A stretch of 64,000 nt of DNA from Dyadobacter fermentans (GCF_019924045.1 NZ_JAHXBN010000014.1:186001-250000); one strand, 5' to 3'. Positions 26,820 to 36,551 are shown, counted from the stretch's first letter. Made by a program: numbers and translations. Notes: generated by a model not told the origin, from the sequence alone.

Positions 26820-27386
26820 TTAAATCATCTTGGCCATTGCATTTAGAATGTCCGTTTTTTGTCTTTCAATCTCATTGTACTGCCGCAAAAGAGCCGGCTC
26901 GGTGTTGTAATCGCCGATCGCCTGAACGAGCTGCTCCGATGCCGAGCTGAGCCGCTCGTATTCCTGCTGCAACGACTTGTATTCGGTACTCTTGCAAACC
27001 AGCGTCTCCGTCTCACAATAGGTTTTCAGGAGGTGGTACTGCTGATCGGTCTTTAACTCGGCATCCATTTGCAGCCGCTGGTCGACGGTTTCCTGTGAGT
27101 ATGCAATGCCCGCAGGGCTTGCCGGCAGCATCAGCCAGGCGATCCCGGTCGCCATCAGCAGGATTGCTGCCGCATATCCCCATTTCCAGCGTTGTTGCCG
27201 TGTATTTTTGCGATCGATCAAGTCCCAAAGTTTGTCGTCCGGCTCGTAGGAGGGCATTTCCGAAAGTGCCTGGCGAAGTGGCTGCGCCAGCAGGTTTTCA
27301 TTAATCGCATTCCAAACTTCGTCCCCGGGTTCGTAGGCCGGGAAGCGACGGATCGCATTTTGCAGGTTTATATGGTTCTTTTCCAT
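26820..27386 (-). CDS. putative membrane anti-sigma factor with internal duplication
   Basis: Protein of 188 aa with one membrane segment (WGYAAAILLMATGIAWLMLP) between a cytoplasmic N-terminus and an outer helical region with coiled-coil character (LQQEYERLSSASEQLVQAI). It has no zinc-finger HxxxCxxC signature. The cytoplasmic part contains the same motif twice: FPAYEPGDEVWNAI and MPSYEPDDKLWDLI, about 34 residues apart. Its position 11 nt behind an ECF sigma gene marks it as the likely anti-sigma factor; the duplicated PxYEPxDxxW motif could be the sigma-binding element. Confidence 0.7.
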   Translation of the reverse strand: MEKNHINLQNAIRRFPAYEPGDEVWNAINENLLAQPLRQALSEMPSYEPDDKLWDLIDRKNTRQQRWKWGYAAAILLMATGIAWLMLPASPAGIAYSQETVDQRLQMDAELKTDQQYHLLKTYCETETLVCKSTEYKSLQQEYERLSSASEQLVQAIGDYNTEPALLRQYNEIERQKTDILNAMAKMI

Positions 27387-27397
27387 TAAAATCGAGG

Positions 27398-27907
27398 TCA
27401 GTTTGCAGAAAGCATCGCACGGAGCTTTCTTTTAGCATGGAACAATTGTGATTTTGAGGTGCCTTCCGAAATATGAAGCATCTCCGCGATTTCCCTGTGC
27501 GTGTAGCCCTCCACTTCGGCAAGTACAAAAATGGTCCGGAAGCCGTCAGGTAATGACAAAACCGCTGTCTCAAGGTGCGCCGCATTGATCTCCGATTCGC
27601 CCCAGTCGACTCCTTCGCCTGTATAATCATCCACATTTTGCCAGATTACCAGCCGCTTCTTCTTCGTCGATTTCCGGACGACGATCTGTTTGACCCACGC
27701 ACCGAGCGTCGACTCGCCGCGGAACTGGTTCAAATGCTTGAATACTTCCAGAAATGAGTCCTGCAAGACGTCGTTGGCATCGTCGAAATCACCGGTAATG
27801 CGGTAGGCGAGGGTGTACATCGCTTTTTTGTAGCGGTCGTACAGCTGTCGCTGGGCAATACGGTCATTTAAAAGGCAACCAGTAATCAAATCGGCTTCCG
27901 AAGTCAT
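27398..27907 (-). CDS. ECF RNA polymerase sigma factor
   Basis: Sigma-70 family protein of 169 aa. Region 2 is recognisable at about 20-85 (YDRYKKAMYTLAYRITGDFDDANDVLQDSFLEVF). Region 4, with helix-turn-helix YTHREIAEMLHISEGTSKSQLFHAKRKLR, is at about 115-165. It lacks region 1.1 and region 3, as ECF sigmas do. It heads a three-gene operon with the anti-sigma-like and DUF4097-like genes, and its targets are unknown. Upstream lies a dense repeat cluster. Confidence 0.95.
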   Translation of the reverse strand: MTSEADLITGCLLNDRIAQRQLYDRYKKAMYTLAYRITGDFDDANDVLQDSFLEVFKHLNQFRGESTLGAWVKQIVVRKSTKKKRLVIWQNVDDYTGEGVDWGESEINAAHLETAVLSLPDGFRTIFVLAEVEGYTHREIAEMLHISEGTSKSQLFHAKRKLRAMLSAN

Positions 27908-28005
27908 GCGGGGATTTTTAGCGTATTCGTATCAAAGAGGCCGCAAGATCGGAAAATGGTTGTATGGGGGAGAAAATGTTTTTTTTGACGTTGATGGTGA
28001 CCGCT

Positions 28006-28405
28006 GACGGCCGACCGCCGACCATAGGGCCTGCGGCCCGACGATGGACCATGGACTATGGGGGAGATTATGGACGGCCGACGGCCGACCGCCGACCATA
28101 GGGCCTGCGGCCCGACCATAGACCATGGACCATACGTCGCAGCCGGAACGACTGCCGATAATAGAGCCTCCCGAACATGCCTAATGCTTCGGAACACGAC
28201 ACCCCATCCAAGGTGAAACATCCAGCCACACTACAAATAGGGAGCCCCTCCGGGGCAACTCTTGTATATGACAGATCATCGACAATCGAATCGCAGACCC
28301 GATGGTCGGCGGTCGGCTGTCAGCCGTCGGCCGTCCATAACCGCCCCCCCATAGTCGATGGTCTATGGTCGGGCCGTGAGGCCCCATGGTCAACGGTCAG
28401 CGGCC
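28006..28405. repeat. cluster of GACCATAG/GGCCGACC palindromic repeats around a REP core
   Basis: A 37-bp block (28006-28042, beginning GACGGCCGACCGCCGACC and containing GGGCCTGCGGCCC) is repeated exactly at 28080-28116. Partly inverted versions follow at 28301-28340 and 28351-28391. ATGGACCATGG-type palindromes are scattered among them. In the middle, 28239-28262 holds a different REP with hairpin GCCCC-TCC-GGGGC. The right edge supplies the last codons and the stop of the glycosyltransferase gene. There is no credible gene between 27908 and 28396. Confidence 0.85.
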
Positions 28406-29956
28406 GTGCCCCAAACCGCGCCTCGCATTCCGAAACCGGTAAACAAACCAGTAGCGGGCTACTTGTCCGTTGCGCCTTTGAGTGATAGTTCCGGCTTTTT
28501 CGAAGCGTTCGAATTGCCCGGCAAACTGCTCGGCGGGGTCGCTGAAATTGTTGGAAGGAGTAATATACCAGGCGTCGCTGCCGGGAGCGACATGCCCATA
28601 CAGCTGGTTGAGCCAGGCAAACTGGTGCAGGTCTTCCAGGTGCCCGACGCCCACGGTACGCATGCCGAGCGGGTATGCGACGTGGTAATAAATATGGGAT
28701 CCCGGAAACCATTTGTGCACGACCATCGGCGCGTAAGGCTGCATTCGGCCGCTGGCGATATCGTCGTTGCGGAGCTTTTCAAATGCCGGTGATAGTTGCT
28801 CCCAGCCGGTAATATCCAAAGTGGCATCGCCCGCACCGGTATGCGGGAAGGGTTTGGGGCTCATCGTGCCCGGGTAGGACCGGATTAGGATAGGGCCAAT
28901 GGTGAATACGAATAAAATCAAACCCACGGAGCCATGCAGCAGTTTTTTGGGAAGGGTGTTAATGCCCCGGGAAATGAAATGATCGGCCCAGGCCGCCCCG
29001 ACGAGCATGAGGCCCACGAACCCGGGCCCGCTCCAATGCGGTAGCGTGTCGCGAAAAAGTGAAACCAGCGTGGTGCAGGCTATGATGGGCAGACTGCACC
29101 AATAGAGCAATGCGACCGACGCCGCGTCGGCTACTGAAAGGCCACGTGCGACCATTCTTCCGGTGAACAGAAAGATGACGACCTGGAATGGATTGGCATA
29201 TAAAACCTGACCGATAGTAGTCCGGAAAAACGATTTGATATCGATGCCGCCGTTGCTGATTACCACGCGTTCGCTGTGGAACCGCCAGGTAATGAAGTCG
29301 TTGCTGATATTCCAGAACAAAATCGGTGAGGCGAGCAATGCGGTAATGGCTATGGATACATATAAATAAGGACTTTTGAGCAGGCCGCGGCGATCGAAAA
29401 CGATAAAGCCGATGAAGCCGAACCAGAGGAACACGCCGTGTACCTTACTCATCGTCGCCAAGCCGATCCAGAGGCCCGTCAGCAGCAGGTGACGGCATAT
29501 ATCTGTCGGATTTGTGGCCCTGATGCACCGTAGCATGGCATACAAGGCAGCCAGCCAGAATGGGAGCTGTACCGAATCGGGAAGAATGAAAATGCCGGAA
29601 AGAATACAGGTGTACACGGAAGTGTTGTAGAGCACCGCGGCAATCAGGGCCGTATTACGGTTTTTGATTAGCTGGCCGCAACGGGCGATCAGCCAGGTAT
29701 TAACAGCCGCCGCTACGATGCCAGGCATGCGTACGAATACTTCCTGGTTGCAATGGAGGTTGACCGTAAAAATGCGGATAAAAATCCCGACCAGCGGCGG
29801 GTGGTCGAAATGGTTCCAATCGGGCTGGACGGCGTAGGTGAAGTAGTAAACTTCGTCGTTGCCCAGGTTGATGAGGTTGGCGATGAGGAGCCGGATGATC
29901 GTAAAAACGATCACCAGCACGGTTAACGGGTGTTTTTGCACGTATTCTATCGCCAT
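28397..29956 (-). CDS. GT39-type (ArnT/PMT-like) membrane glycosyltransferase
   Basis: Integral membrane protein of 519 aa with about ten or more membrane helices. The GNDEVYYFTYA segment in the first periplasmic loop carries the acidic pair typical of GT39/GT83 enzymes, followed by the HPPL signature. Such enzymes transfer a sugar from a polyprenyl-phosphate donor to lipid, protein or glycan on the outer side of the inner membrane. The start overlaps the upstream PHP-type gene by 10 nt, so they are translationally coupled. The last residues (RGLGHGR) are encoded by repeat sequence, suggesting the original C-terminus was altered by repeat insertion. Confidence 0.88.
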   Translation of the reverse strand: MAIEYVQKHPLTVLVIVFTIIRLLIANLINLGNDEVYYFTYAVQPDWNHFDHPPLVGIFIRIFTVNLHCNQEVFVRMPGIVAAAVNTWLIARCGQLIKNRNTALIAAVLYNTSVYTCILSGIFILPDSVQLPFWLAALYAMLRCIRATNPTDICRHLLLTGLWIGLATMSKVHGVFLWFGFIGFIVFDRRGLLKSPYLYVSIAITALLASPILFWNISNDFITWRFHSERVVISNGGIDIKSFFRTTIGQVLYANPFQVVIFLFTGRMVARGLSVADAASVALLYWCSLPIIACTTLVSLFRDTLPHWSGPGFVGLMLVGAAWADHFISRGINTLPKKLLHGSVGLILFVFTIGPILIRSYPGTMSPKPFPHTGAGDATLDITGWEQLSPAFEKLRNDDIASGRMQPYAPMVVHKWFPGSHIYYHVAYPLGMRTVGVGHLEDLHQFAWLNQLYGHVAPGSDAWYITPSNNFSDPAEQFAGQFERFEKAGTITQRRNGQVARYWFVYRFRNARRGLGHGR

Positions 29957-31131
29957 GAGAGCCTGCGTCGTCCGTAGCGTTGCGGCCGCTGGCCGGTGAT
30001 GAGGCGCGCCACGAGCAGCAGCCAGCCGCCCAGAATGCAGGTGCCGATGCTCCGGAAAAACATGGTTTCATTGAAATTCTCATAAACCGGTGTCGGCTGA
30101 TACCCGTTTTTAGGGGTGAAAAACACGGGGTTGAGCAAAATCTCCGTGCCGTTCGCGTACTTGAACGTCACGCGGGCGTAGCGGTCGTCGGGCGTGATGC
30201 GGTAGCAGATGCGGTCGGTGTGGCGGGCTAGGGCGAGTACCTTGCCGTTTTGGCCGGTGATGGTCACTTCGTTGGCGGTTTGCGTCATCAGGGCGTCAAT
30301 TGTGTCGTGGCGCACCGTCAGGCTTTGCAGTTGGGGGATAGCATTATGTGACTGGTTTTCGCCGACGATTACCCCGTAGCTCCGCCCGGTTTTCAATGCA
30401 CGGATCACCTCGCGTGCCGAATTGTTCCTGACATTCACGAAAGTACATCGCGTGCCGAGCCGTTCTTTTGAAATCACATCATGGATATCGTCGTCGCCTA
30501 CGATAAATACCCGCTTACCGGCCGATAATGCTGCGTCCCATTGAGGCGTGGAGGTAACGGACGGATTCAATACCTCCATGCAATCGTAATCCGTGAGTTG
30601 GGCGAGGTCTTCGGCGGTGTAGCCGTTTTTCAGTGCCGGATGGTTGAGGATTAGCACGTTGTCGGGGCCGGAGAGGTGGCCCAGTACGTGCTGCTTATTG
30701 TGCGAGGTCTGCGGAAAAAGATAATCCAGCCATTGTACCTCGGTGCTTCCGAGTACGAGCTGGTGTGTTTTCCGGATATTATACCCGTGCTCGTACGCCG
30801 AAAGATAATTGGCATGCCTGGAATGGGTCGTATCTATATGATGATAGTTGGATACGCAATGCACACCGTAACGCAGGGCCTTGTAGGCTTTATGGATGTC
30901 TGCCGCGGTCCCATGCCCGTTGGTGACGCCTTCCCATGCATGTGCATGCGCGTGGAAATTGCTTTTGACCCAGTGCGAACTATTGATTGAATCGTAGGGA
31001 TTGTAAAGAACCGGACCTTCGAAAGGAATAGGGTCATTGAATTGAAAGCGAGGGCAGAAGAAGAACTGGGACACGAGTAGCCAGAGTACCCACGAGCAAA
31101 AAACGAGCAGGATGTTGCGGATTATCTTCAT
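29947..31131 (-). CDS. membrane-anchored PHP-type metal-dependent hydrolase
   Basis: Protein of 394 aa with an N-terminal membrane anchor (ILLVFCSWVLWLLVSQFFF) and a C-terminal membrane helix (SIGTCILGGWLLLVARLI). In between is a PHP-domain-like hydrolase with metal ligands in NFHAHAHAWEG, NYHHIDTTH, GSTEVQW, LNHPALK and GDDDIHD. Related CehA/McbA and PHP proteins hydrolyse phosphoesters or similar bonds. The catalytic part should face the periplasm. Overlap with the glycosyltransferase gene suggests a joint role in envelope glycan or lipid modification (inference). Confidence 0.8.
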   Translation of the reverse strand: MKIIRNILLVFCSWVLWLLVSQFFFCPRFQFNDPIPFEGPVLYNPYDSINSSHWVKSNFHAHAHAWEGVTNGHGTAADIHKAYKALRYGVHCVSNYHHIDTTHSRHANYLSAYEHGYNIRKTHQLVLGSTEVQWLDYLFPQTSHNKQHVLGHLSGPDNVLILNHPALKNGYTAEDLAQLTDYDCMEVLNPSVTSTPQWDAALSAGKRVFIVGDDDIHDVISKERLGTRCTFVNVRNNSAREVIRALKTGRSYGVIVGENQSHNAIPQLQSLTVRHDTIDALMTQTANEVTITGQNGKVLALARHTDRICYRITPDDRYARVTFKYANGTEILLNPVFFTPKNGYQPTPVYENFNETMFFRSIGTCILGGWLLLVARLITGQRPQRYGRRRLSWR

Positions 31132-31733
31132 AAGTGCCGCAAAGATGCTTTCGTGGTGTTAAGCCATTATTAGGTAAATAAGAAGTTTTGATTTGCTCTC
31201 AAATACTTAACACTCGCCGGTGACGCAGTGCACTCCTTACCGAGCCTCTGGCCGGCGGAAAAGCAACTCTGTAAAAGTTAAATATTAATTAACATTAAGG
31301 TAAATTGTTTCTGAGAGCTCTAAGATACCTTTGTGCCGCATGATGAAAATATAGAGTATTTGTAAACTCGCAAAGGTGTGTTCGAACACAAAGTGAGCAA
31401 TTGGTAGATAAATATGAGTAAAAGCTTTTAAATTGTTTAATTATACTTTACTTTTAGGTTTTAGCCGCAGAATATTTCGAAGTAGTGATAATCAAAGACT
31501 GTTTAGTATTTGTTCACAATCCAGATTGCGCATGAATTAACCACGAACTGTTGTTTTTGAATGACCACTGTTAGCCGGAAGTAGTGTGTCCGGCGATCGT
31601 ACCTGGGCGCCCGGCTGTCTGGTGCCAGTGCAGCGCTTTGCCCGCATTTTCCGCGTGCACATTTGCAAGAAGGCCTTTCGGCCTTTGATGGAACCCTTTT
31701 GACTTTGAAATACCAGCTAATTAACAACCACTT
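31132..31733. other. 602-nt intergenic region with a long susC leader
   Basis: There is no supportable gene here. It holds the promoter listed at 31305-31333 and then a leader of about 395 nt. The leader includes the perfect palindrome TGTGTTCGAACACA (31377-31390). A GC-rich, foldable stretch runs from about 31575 to 31660. I do not recognise a known riboswitch consensus. Confidence 0.6.
31305..31333 (+). promoter_or_regulatory. Bacteroidota-type promoter of the second SusCD locus
   Basis: TTG (31305-31307), 18 nt, then TACCTTTG (31326-31333), an exact TAnnTTTG box at near-ideal spacing. Transcription would start around 31340. Confidence 0.75.
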
Positions 31734-34700
31734 ATGAAAAAGAAGATTACGTTTTTAGAGCGGAAGCGCCCCGGCGGGTGTCGGTCTCTTGCGCTCACGC
31801 TATGCCTTGGGCTCTCGGCGGTGCTTCCGCGTGAAGTGCACGCCCATGCTGCTATGTCCGTGCCGGAAAATGTCTTTGGTAATGAACGTACGTATAAACT
31901 TGTGCGTTCGACAATTAATGCCGCCGAAAACGAACGGACCATTAGTGGTAAAGTAACCGAAGGTGCAGGCAAGGAAGGGCTCGTCGGCGTGAATATCCTC
32001 ATCAAGGGAACTTCGCGCGGAACGGTGACCGACGCTACCGGTAAGTACGTGTTGCGGGTTGACAGTGAGAAGGATACGTTGGTGTTCTCGTTCCTGGGCT
32101 TTGTCTCACAGGAACTGGCCGTAGGAAACAGAACCGTGATCGACATTGCATTGACGGCCGACCAGCGGCAACTTAATGAGGTGGTTGTCACGGCTTTGGG
32201 TATTAAGAAGGAGAAAAAAGCGGTAGGTTATTCGGTGTCGGAAGTGAAAGGCGCTACCATGGTGAAGGCCCGCGAACCGAACGCGATCAGCTCACTGACG
32301 GGTAAAGTAGCCGGCCTCACCATCGCACAGAGCCCCGATTTGCTTTCCAGTCCGCAGGTGACGCTGCGCGGCCGGGACAGGGTATTGTATGTGGTCGACG
32401 GTGTGCCGATGAACACCGATTCCTGGAACCTGAGTCCGGACGACATCGAGACCTACTCTGTGTTGAAGGGAGCCAGTGCAGCAGCATTGTACGGTAACCG
32501 CGGCCAGAACGGGGCGATCATCATTACCACTAAAAAAGGCAGCGGCGCGAAGAAAGGCTTCACGGTCGATTTCAATTCGAGTACCCAGTTGCAGACCGGT
32601 TTTAATGCAATTCCCAAATATCAGACGGAGTACGGCCCGGGCAGCGATTACGAATATGCATTTAAGGACGGCCGCGGCGGTGGGATCAACGACAACGACT
32701 ACAATATCTGGGGCCCACGTTTCGAGGGGCAGCTGATCACGCAGTACAACAGTCCCAAGGACCCCAAAACCGGTGAACTGGTGCCTATTCCCTGGCTCGC
32801 GAGGGGCAAGAATAACCTTACCAACTTCCTACGGAACGGCTTGCTAAGTACCAATAACCTGGCTATTTCGAGCAAAAACGAGTTCGGCGATTTTCGCCTC
32901 TCACTTTCGCAGACATTCCAGCGCGGCCAGATGCCGAATACCAAACTCGGCGGTACCAACGTGAACATTTCGGGAGGGATTAATGCAGGCAAAAAGCTGC
33001 GCTTCGACGCGAGCATCAACTATAACCGCCAGTATTCACCCAACTATCCAACACTCGATTACGGTCCGGCAAGTCCTATTTACATATTTACCGTGTGGGG
33101 CGGTGTGGATTACGACGTGAACGACTTGCGTAACTACTGGCAGCCGGGTAAGGAGAACGCACAGCAGTACAACCGGGAATACACCATTTACGATAACCCC
33201 TGGATGACCGCTTACGAGGCATTGAAAACCTACTATAAGAACGATGTGTACGGTTTCGCGCAGATGAACTATAAAATCAGTGACAAGCTGACATTCAATG
33301 CCCGTACTAATGTGAGCACCTGGAACCGCAACCGTAGCACGCGTGCCCCGATTTCATCGAACCTATATAATTTCGGCTTCCCGAACCAGGCCGGTGGCTA
33401 TTCCGAAACATACGACAGTTTCTGGGAGAACAACACCGAAACTTCTTTGAAATACGAGAACCGTTTCGGGCAGGATTTCGGGTTGAATGCCTCGCTGTAC
33501 GGTAACCTCCGCTCGGTGAAAGTGACTTCGCTCACCGGGAAGACCACCAAAGGTTTGCTCGTTCCGGGTGTGTATGATCTTTCGAACTCCGTACAGCCCT
33601 CGACATCCGCCAACGACTACGCCAAGCGCTGGGTTGGAAGTGTTTATGGTTTTGTGGATTTGGATTACAAAGACTTCCTCTTTCTGAGCCTTACCGGCCG
33701 TGCCGATCGTTCGAGCACAATGCCGAAGAAGAACAATACCTACTTCTACCCGTCGGCTTCGCTGAGTGCGGTGCTCTCCGAAGTGATCGATATGCCGCAA
33801 GCCATTTCATTTGTGAAAGTACGCGGCGCGTATGCCAACGTCGCGAGCGATTTCGTAGATGAGAATGTGCAATATGATATTTACAAACTGCTCCCGACTT
33901 ACACGAGTTCCGCACCCTGGAACAACTCCTACACCGGCGTGAGCTACACCGGCACGCTTTATAGCGACAACCTGCAAGCGGCCCGCGTGAAAACCTTCGA
34001 ACTCGGGTTGGAAATGCGTTTTCTGCATAACCGGCTCGGCTTTGACGCGGCGGTGTTCCGGAACGTGGAAGGCCCCGGGATCGTGAGCGTACCTACGTCC
34101 GTAACCTCAGGCGTGTCGGGCGTGCAGCGTAATGCGTTCACCTACGTACGCAAGGGGATCGAACTGGGCGTGGACGGGACGGTTGTGAAGAATGAAAACC
34201 TTACCTGGAACGTGTCGGGGAACTGGTCGTTGAACCATAAATGGCTTGACAAGATCGACGGTGTGCAGCAGCGCAATGGTAACATCCACGTCGGCGAACG
34301 GGATGATTCCTATTATATCAAAGATTTTCAGCGTGACGAGACGGGTAATATCATCGTCGGTTCGAACGGAATGCCCGCTTACAATCCTTACAACTCCAAA
34401 ATCGGACATTACGACAATAAATTCACTGCGGGAATCAACAACACGTTCACACACAAGTCGTTCACGCTGAGCTTTCAGGTGGACGGCCGCTTTGGAGGGA
34501 AGGTTAACAATTATATGTATACCAAACAGTTCGGTAGTGGTACTGCACCGGAATCGGCGAATGAATACCGCTTGAAAGACTGGCAAAACCGCGACAATGC
34601 CGACTACAAAGGCTCTGTGATGACCTCCGGAAAGCGGATCGTGAAAGGCCAGCTAAACACCGATCAGGACGGAAATGTGGTCTCGGACACCCGCGAGTTT

Positions 34701-35012
34701 GCGCCGAACGATGTGCCCGTGCTGTGGCAGGCCTGGGCGACGAATTACTATCAGTCCAATTACATCGCTGCCAAGAACCGTACTTATGTGAAACTGCGTG
34801 AAGTTGTACTGACCTACAATTTCCCTGCGAAACTGCTTTCCAAAACGCGTTTTGCATCAGCGGCCAGCCTATCGCTCGTGGGACGTAACCTGCTGTATTT
34901 TACAGGGAAATATACCAAAAACATCGACCTCGATCAGTTTACCGGCACGACTACCAGCTTCCAGACGCCGTCTGTGAAGAGCTTCGGGGCCAATTTGAAT
35001 GTGACTTTCTAA
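31734..35012 (+). CDS. SusC/RagA TonB-linked outer-membrane transporter
   Basis: TonB-dependent transporter of 1092 aa. The N-terminal signal sequence ends near VHAHA. A carboxypeptidase-regulatory-like domain (about 65-145, ISGKVTEG...GVNILIKGTSRGTVTDATGKY) follows, then the plug from NEVVVTALGIKKEKK and the barrel, ending in SFGANLNVTF. Unlike the first SusC there is no STN domain, so no FecR/sigma signalling is expected, in keeping with its simple promoter. SusD follows after 12 nt. The partner enzyme is a phosphatase-superfamily protein, not a glycosidase. Confidence 0.95.
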   Translation: MKKKITFLERKRPGGCRSLALTLCLGLSAVLPREVHAHAAMSVPENVFGNERTYKLVRSTINAAENERTISGKVTEGAGKEGLVGVNILIKGTSRGTVTDATGKYVLRVDSEKDTLVFSFLGFVSQELAVGNRTVIDIALTADQRQLNEVVVTALGIKKEKKAVGYSVSEVKGATMVKAREPNAISSLTGKVAGLTIAQSPDLLSSPQVTLRGRDRVLYVVDGVPMNTDSWNLSPDDIETYSVLKGASAAALYGNRGQNGAIIITTKKGSGAKKGFTVDFNSSTQLQTGFNAIPKYQTEYGPGSDYEYAFKDGRGGGINDNDYNIWGPRFEGQLITQYNSPKDPKTGELVPIPWLARGKNNLTNFLRNGLLSTNNLAISSKNEFGDFRLSLSQTFQRGQMPNTKLGGTNVNISGGINAGKKLRFDASINYNRQYSPNYPTLDYGPASPIYIFTVWGGVDYDVNDLRNYWQPGKENAQQYNREYTIYDNPWMTAYEALKTYYKNDVYGFAQMNYKISDKLTFNARTNVSTWNRNRSTRAPISSNLYNFGFPNQAGGYSETYDSFWENNTETSLKYENRFGQDFGLNASLYGNLRSVKVTSLTGKTTKGLLVPGVYDLSNSVQPSTSANDYAKRWVGSVYGFVDLDYKDFLFLSLTGRADRSSTMPKKNNTYFYPSASLSAVLSEVIDMPQAISFVKVRGAYANVASDFVDENVQYDIYKLLPTYTSSAPWNNSYTGVSYTGTLYSDNLQAARVKTFELGLEMRFLHNRLGFDAAVFRNVEGPGIVSVPTSVTSGVSGVQRNAFTYVRKGIELGVDGTVVKNENLTWNVSGNWSLNHKWLDKIDGVQQRNGNIHVGERDDSYYIKDFQRDETGNIIVGSNGMPAYNPYNSKIGHYDNKFTAGINNTFTHKSFTLSFQVDGRFGGKVNNYMYTKQFGSGTAPESANEYRLKDWQNRDNADYKGSVMTSGKRIVKGQLNTDQDGNVVSDTREFAPNDVPVLWQAWATNYYQSNYIAAKNRTYVKLREVVLTYNFPAKLLSKTRFASAASLSLVGRNLLYFTGKYTKNIDLDQFTGTTTSFQTPSVKSFGANLNVTF

Positions 35013-35024
35013 CCGGAACTACCA

Positions 35025-36503
35025 ATGAAAAAGATCAAATACATGATATTGTCGCTGGCGCTCGGCCTGGGAAGTTGTCAGGATATCGATACGCTGCAAA
35101 AGGATCCGGGCGCGATCACCAACCCATCCGCGGACCTAATCCTCACGGGGATTCTGACGAATACCTGGGATTCGCCTTGGAGTGCCGACCACCGTCATAA
35201 CCAGTTCATGACACAGAATGAGGCGTACTACGATGGCCAGGCATACGGCTGGACGACAGGCTCCTACGATGTTTTCTACAACTCGCTCCGAAATGTGAGC
35301 CGCATGGAAATCGAAGCCACCAAAAACGGTGAAGTGGGCGCGCATTACCTCACGCTGGCGAAGTTTTTCAAGGCATATTTTTACAGCCGCGCTACCGAAA
35401 TGTTCGGCGATGTACCGATGTCGGAGGCGATCAAAGGCGTGAGCGACGAGGTTTTCAAGCCTAAATATGACAGCCAGAAGGATATCTATATCCAGGTTTT
35501 GAAATGGCTGGATGAAGCCAATGCCGAAATGCCCGCGCTGATCGCGAAAAAGCCGGCTATTTCGGGCGATTACCTGTACGGCGGAGACCTCGCCAAATGG
35601 CAGAAGCTGATCAACTCCTACCGCCTGCGTGTGCTCATCAGCCTCAGCAGACGCGCCGATGACACGCCCGACCTGAATGTGAAGCAGCAGTTCGCCGCGA
35701 TCGTGAACGATCCTGCCAAATACCCGCTCGTTACCACCAATGCGGACAACTTCCAGGTTGTTTACAACACCATCAACACTTACCCGCTTTGGCCGAGCAA
35801 TGGGGTTGTGGTGAAAAACGACAAGCGCAACACCCTCGGGGCTACGTTTGTGAATATTGCCAAAACGACCCGCGACCCGCGCCTGCTCGTGGTGGCATTG
35901 CCCGCCGAGGCATTAAAAGGGAATGTGGATGTGTACCTGCGCTACGGCGGCGGGAAAACCGGCGACCTGCAATCGACTTTGCTCGAAGAAGCAGGAAAAG
36001 GGCTGCTCTCGATGATTAATTTCGATTACTGGGAAGCATCTGCGGCTGGTGTTCCGGCGATCCAGCTGGGTGCGCACGAAGTGAATTTCAGCATTGCAGA
36101 AGGGATTAATCGTGGTTGGCTGGCGGGTAACGCGGCAGATTATTACAGCAAGGGCGTTACAGAATCGATGAAGTTTTACAATATCGCACAATCGGAAATC
36201 GACAGGTTCCTGGCGGCCAACCCATACCCGGGCAATACCGAAAAAGGTTTGCAGAAGATACTCGAACAGAAGTACATGGCATTCTTCGAAAACTCGGGGC
36301 GCCAGGCATTCTATAACTACCGCCGAACGGGCATCCCCGCATTTGATATCGGGCAATCCAATGCGAACAACAATCAGATTCCCGTCCGCTGGGCTTACCC
36401 GACCTCGGAATACACGACCAATGAGGTGAATGTGAAAGCCGCGCTCAAAACGCAGTTCAATGGAGCCGATACCCAGAATGGCGTGATGTGGCTTGTTAAA
36501 TAA
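35025..36503 (+). CDS. SusD/RagB family surface lipoprotein (SusD-like 2 type)
   Basis: Surface-binding lipoprotein of 492 aa. The signal peptide ends in LGSC with the lipidated Cys at about residue 18. The body matches the shorter SusD-like group (tail FENSGRQAFYNYRRTGIPAFDI), which differs from the classical SusD at 5041. It pairs with the SusC 12 nt upstream. A strong hairpin terminator begins 8 nt after its stop, so the phosphatase gene may be transcribed at a lower level from the same promoter. Confidence 0.93.
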   Translation: MKKIKYMILSLALGLGSCQDIDTLQKDPGAITNPSADLILTGILTNTWDSPWSADHRHNQFMTQNEAYYDGQAYGWTTGSYDVFYNSLRNVSRMEIEATKNGEVGAHYLTLAKFFKAYFYSRATEMFGDVPMSEAIKGVSDEVFKPKYDSQKDIYIQVLKWLDEANAEMPALIAKKPAISGDYLYGGDLAKWQKLINSYRLRVLISLSRRADDTPDLNVKQQFAAIVNDPAKYPLVTTNADNFQVVYNTINTYPLWPSNGVVVKNDKRNTLGATFVNIAKTTRDPRLLVVALPAEALKGNVDVYLRYGGGKTGDLQSTLLEEAGKGLLSMINFDYWEASAAGVPAIQLGAHEVNFSIAEGINRGWLAGNAADYYSKGVTESMKFYNIAQSEIDRFLAANPYPGNTEKGLQKILEQKYMAFFENSGRQAFYNYRRTGIPAFDIGQSNANNNQIPVRWAYPTSEYTTNEVNVKAALKTQFNGADTQNGVMWLVK

Positions 36504-36511
36504 AATTTACC

Positions 36512-36551
36512 CTTCCTCCGGATCGTCCGTCCGGAGGAAGTTTTTACTTTT
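36512..36551 (+). terminator. rho-independent terminator after susD-2
   Basis: CTTCCTCCGGA (36512-36522) pairs perfectly with TCCGGAGGAAG (36530-36540) around a 7-nt loop and is followed by TTTTTACTTTT. It lies between the SusD-like gene and the phosphatase gene. Confidence 0.88.

Noticed and set aside
28177..28485. Open frames on both strands across the repeat cluster
   Set aside because: They are produced by GC-rich palindromic repeats without stop codons; the predicted proteins are repeats of Arg, Gly, Ser and Pro.
31310..31734. Riboswitch in the second SusC leader (TPP- or cobalamin-like)
   Set aside because: A CTGAGAG stretch at 31311 overlaps the promoter spacer, and the other conserved boxes of these riboswitches are missing.
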